From contig JAVIAB010000008.1 of assembly GCA_032433765.1 (NCBI GenBank), positions 46,248,606-46,312,605 of the forward strand: a stretch of DNA of 64,000 nucleotides. The letters are read 5' to 3'. The notes beneath the pieces were generated by a model. That model had not been told where the DNA came from and did not search any database. It saw nothing but the letters and a program-made list of their open reading frames with translations. Positions 63,532 through 64,000 of the stretch are shown one piece after another; positions within the stretch are counted from its first letter, which is position 1; every line of letters begins with the position of its first letter. The translations under genes and the position numbers were made by a program. This DNA is from Megaustenia siamemsis (taxonomy: Eukaryota > Mollusca > Gastropoda > Stylommatophora > Ariophantidae).

Positions 63532-63825
63532 TCAAATAACAAAGTAAAGTAAAGAGCCCCGTCACGCTAAGTGGCGTATAGGGAATATGGTGTTAGTGAC
63601 CATAATTTTTATAGACCTTCGGCACTTGATTTTTGGGGTAAAGTGGTCAGTGTTACGCCCATGCCGCTTTACTTTCCCAGAAAAAAAATCTGGTTACCCA
63701 TTTACGGCTGGGTGAACCCGGAAACCATCGATCAGGATCGAACCTAATCCCTTGTCCTTTGTAGTTCAGTTCACTAACCACTGAGCTATCACTGAGCTAT
63801 CGCGACTCACACTCAAATAACAAAG
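63532..63825 (-). mobile_element. SINE-1 copy, reverse strand, 13-bp target-site duplication
   Basis: Body 63545-63812, head at the right. Reverse-strand B-box GGTTCGATCCTGA and A-box ATAGCTCAGTGG are present. The head carries an 11-bp tandem duplication (CACTGAGCTAT repeated at 63780-63800). Flanks TCAAATAACAAAG at 63532-63544 and 63813-63825 are identical. Confidence 0.94.
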
Positions 63826-64000
63826 CTAAGTCTATTTTTTGTCATATTATATTTCATTTCCATTTTTTTTTTTAAAAAGGCAAATACAAAAAAGAAAAAT
63901 AATCAGCTTTGAGCTGCTGAATGTGAAAGAGCGGAAGACAGCGTGAAGAGATGAATAGAAGAGAAGAAAACCGTGATACGTCATTCGAGTACGGATTTCG
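63826..64000. other. No recognisable feature
   Basis: AT- and purine-rich end of window. Confidence 0.4.

Overview
The window reads as intergenic, repeat-saturated nuclear DNA of an invertebrate animal. A mollusc, perhaps a gastropod, is my best guess, based on the mix of LINE reverse-transcriptase relics, tRNA-derived SINEs and long simple-sequence arrays. I recognise no host gene, no host exon series and no bacterial-type gene. Almost every protein-like stretch belongs to a mobile element, and most long open frames (for example about 700 codons each way at 6.5-8.6 kb) are artefacts of tandem repeats. Family names used here (LINE-A to LINE-H, SINE-1 to SINE-5, repeat X) are local labels made by comparing segments within the window.

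Layout. 0-6.5 kb: LINE-A, LINE-B, LINE-C, LINE-D and LINE-G relics, microsatellites and SINE-like pieces. 6.5-10.1 kb: a 2-kb GGAA array and a second GGGA/GGAA array, each followed by the same 247-bp sequence. 10.4-18 kb: LINE relics, a SINE-1 in LINE-F with a perfect 13-bp target duplication, 53-bp and 67-bp minisatellites, SINE-2 split by SINE-1, and an RNase-H-type LINE tail. 19-32.6 kb: LINE-D, LINE-E, LINE-F and LINE-B relics; one LINE-B copy ends in an (AATAG)n tract. 32.8-37.1 kb: compound microsatellites and a 16-bp minisatellite. 37-49 kb: further LINEs and SINEs, including a three-level nest (38-bp array, then SINE-1, then LINE-B) at 40.8-42.2 kb. 49.3-52.1 kb: a 21-bp satellite with an internal 690-bp duplication.

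52.2-54.3 kb holds the best-preserved DNA transposon. It is a 2,073-bp Tc1/mariner-type element with imperfect terminal inverted repeats, flanking TA dinucleotides and a DDE transposase broken by one frameshift. Beyond it lie a SINE-2 body that grades into a 31-bp array, then a 21-bp heptad-coding array interrupted by a young LINE-B. At 59.6-60.3 kb is an intact RNase H domain from a LINE. The last 3 kb contain a large foldback, three tandem copies of a near-palindromic 214-bp unit, a 60-bp array and a reverse-strand SINE-1.

These pieces do not form a pathway. They record successive insertion and local amplification: LINEs (presumably supplying reverse transcriptase), SINEs moving through them, and minisatellites that in some cases grew from element ends or interiors. 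The most notable items are the Tc1/mariner element with its unusual spacing between the second D and the E, the array that grew out of SINE-2, the palindromic 214-bp satellite, the heptad array whose common variable sites are synonymous, and the datable nested insertions.
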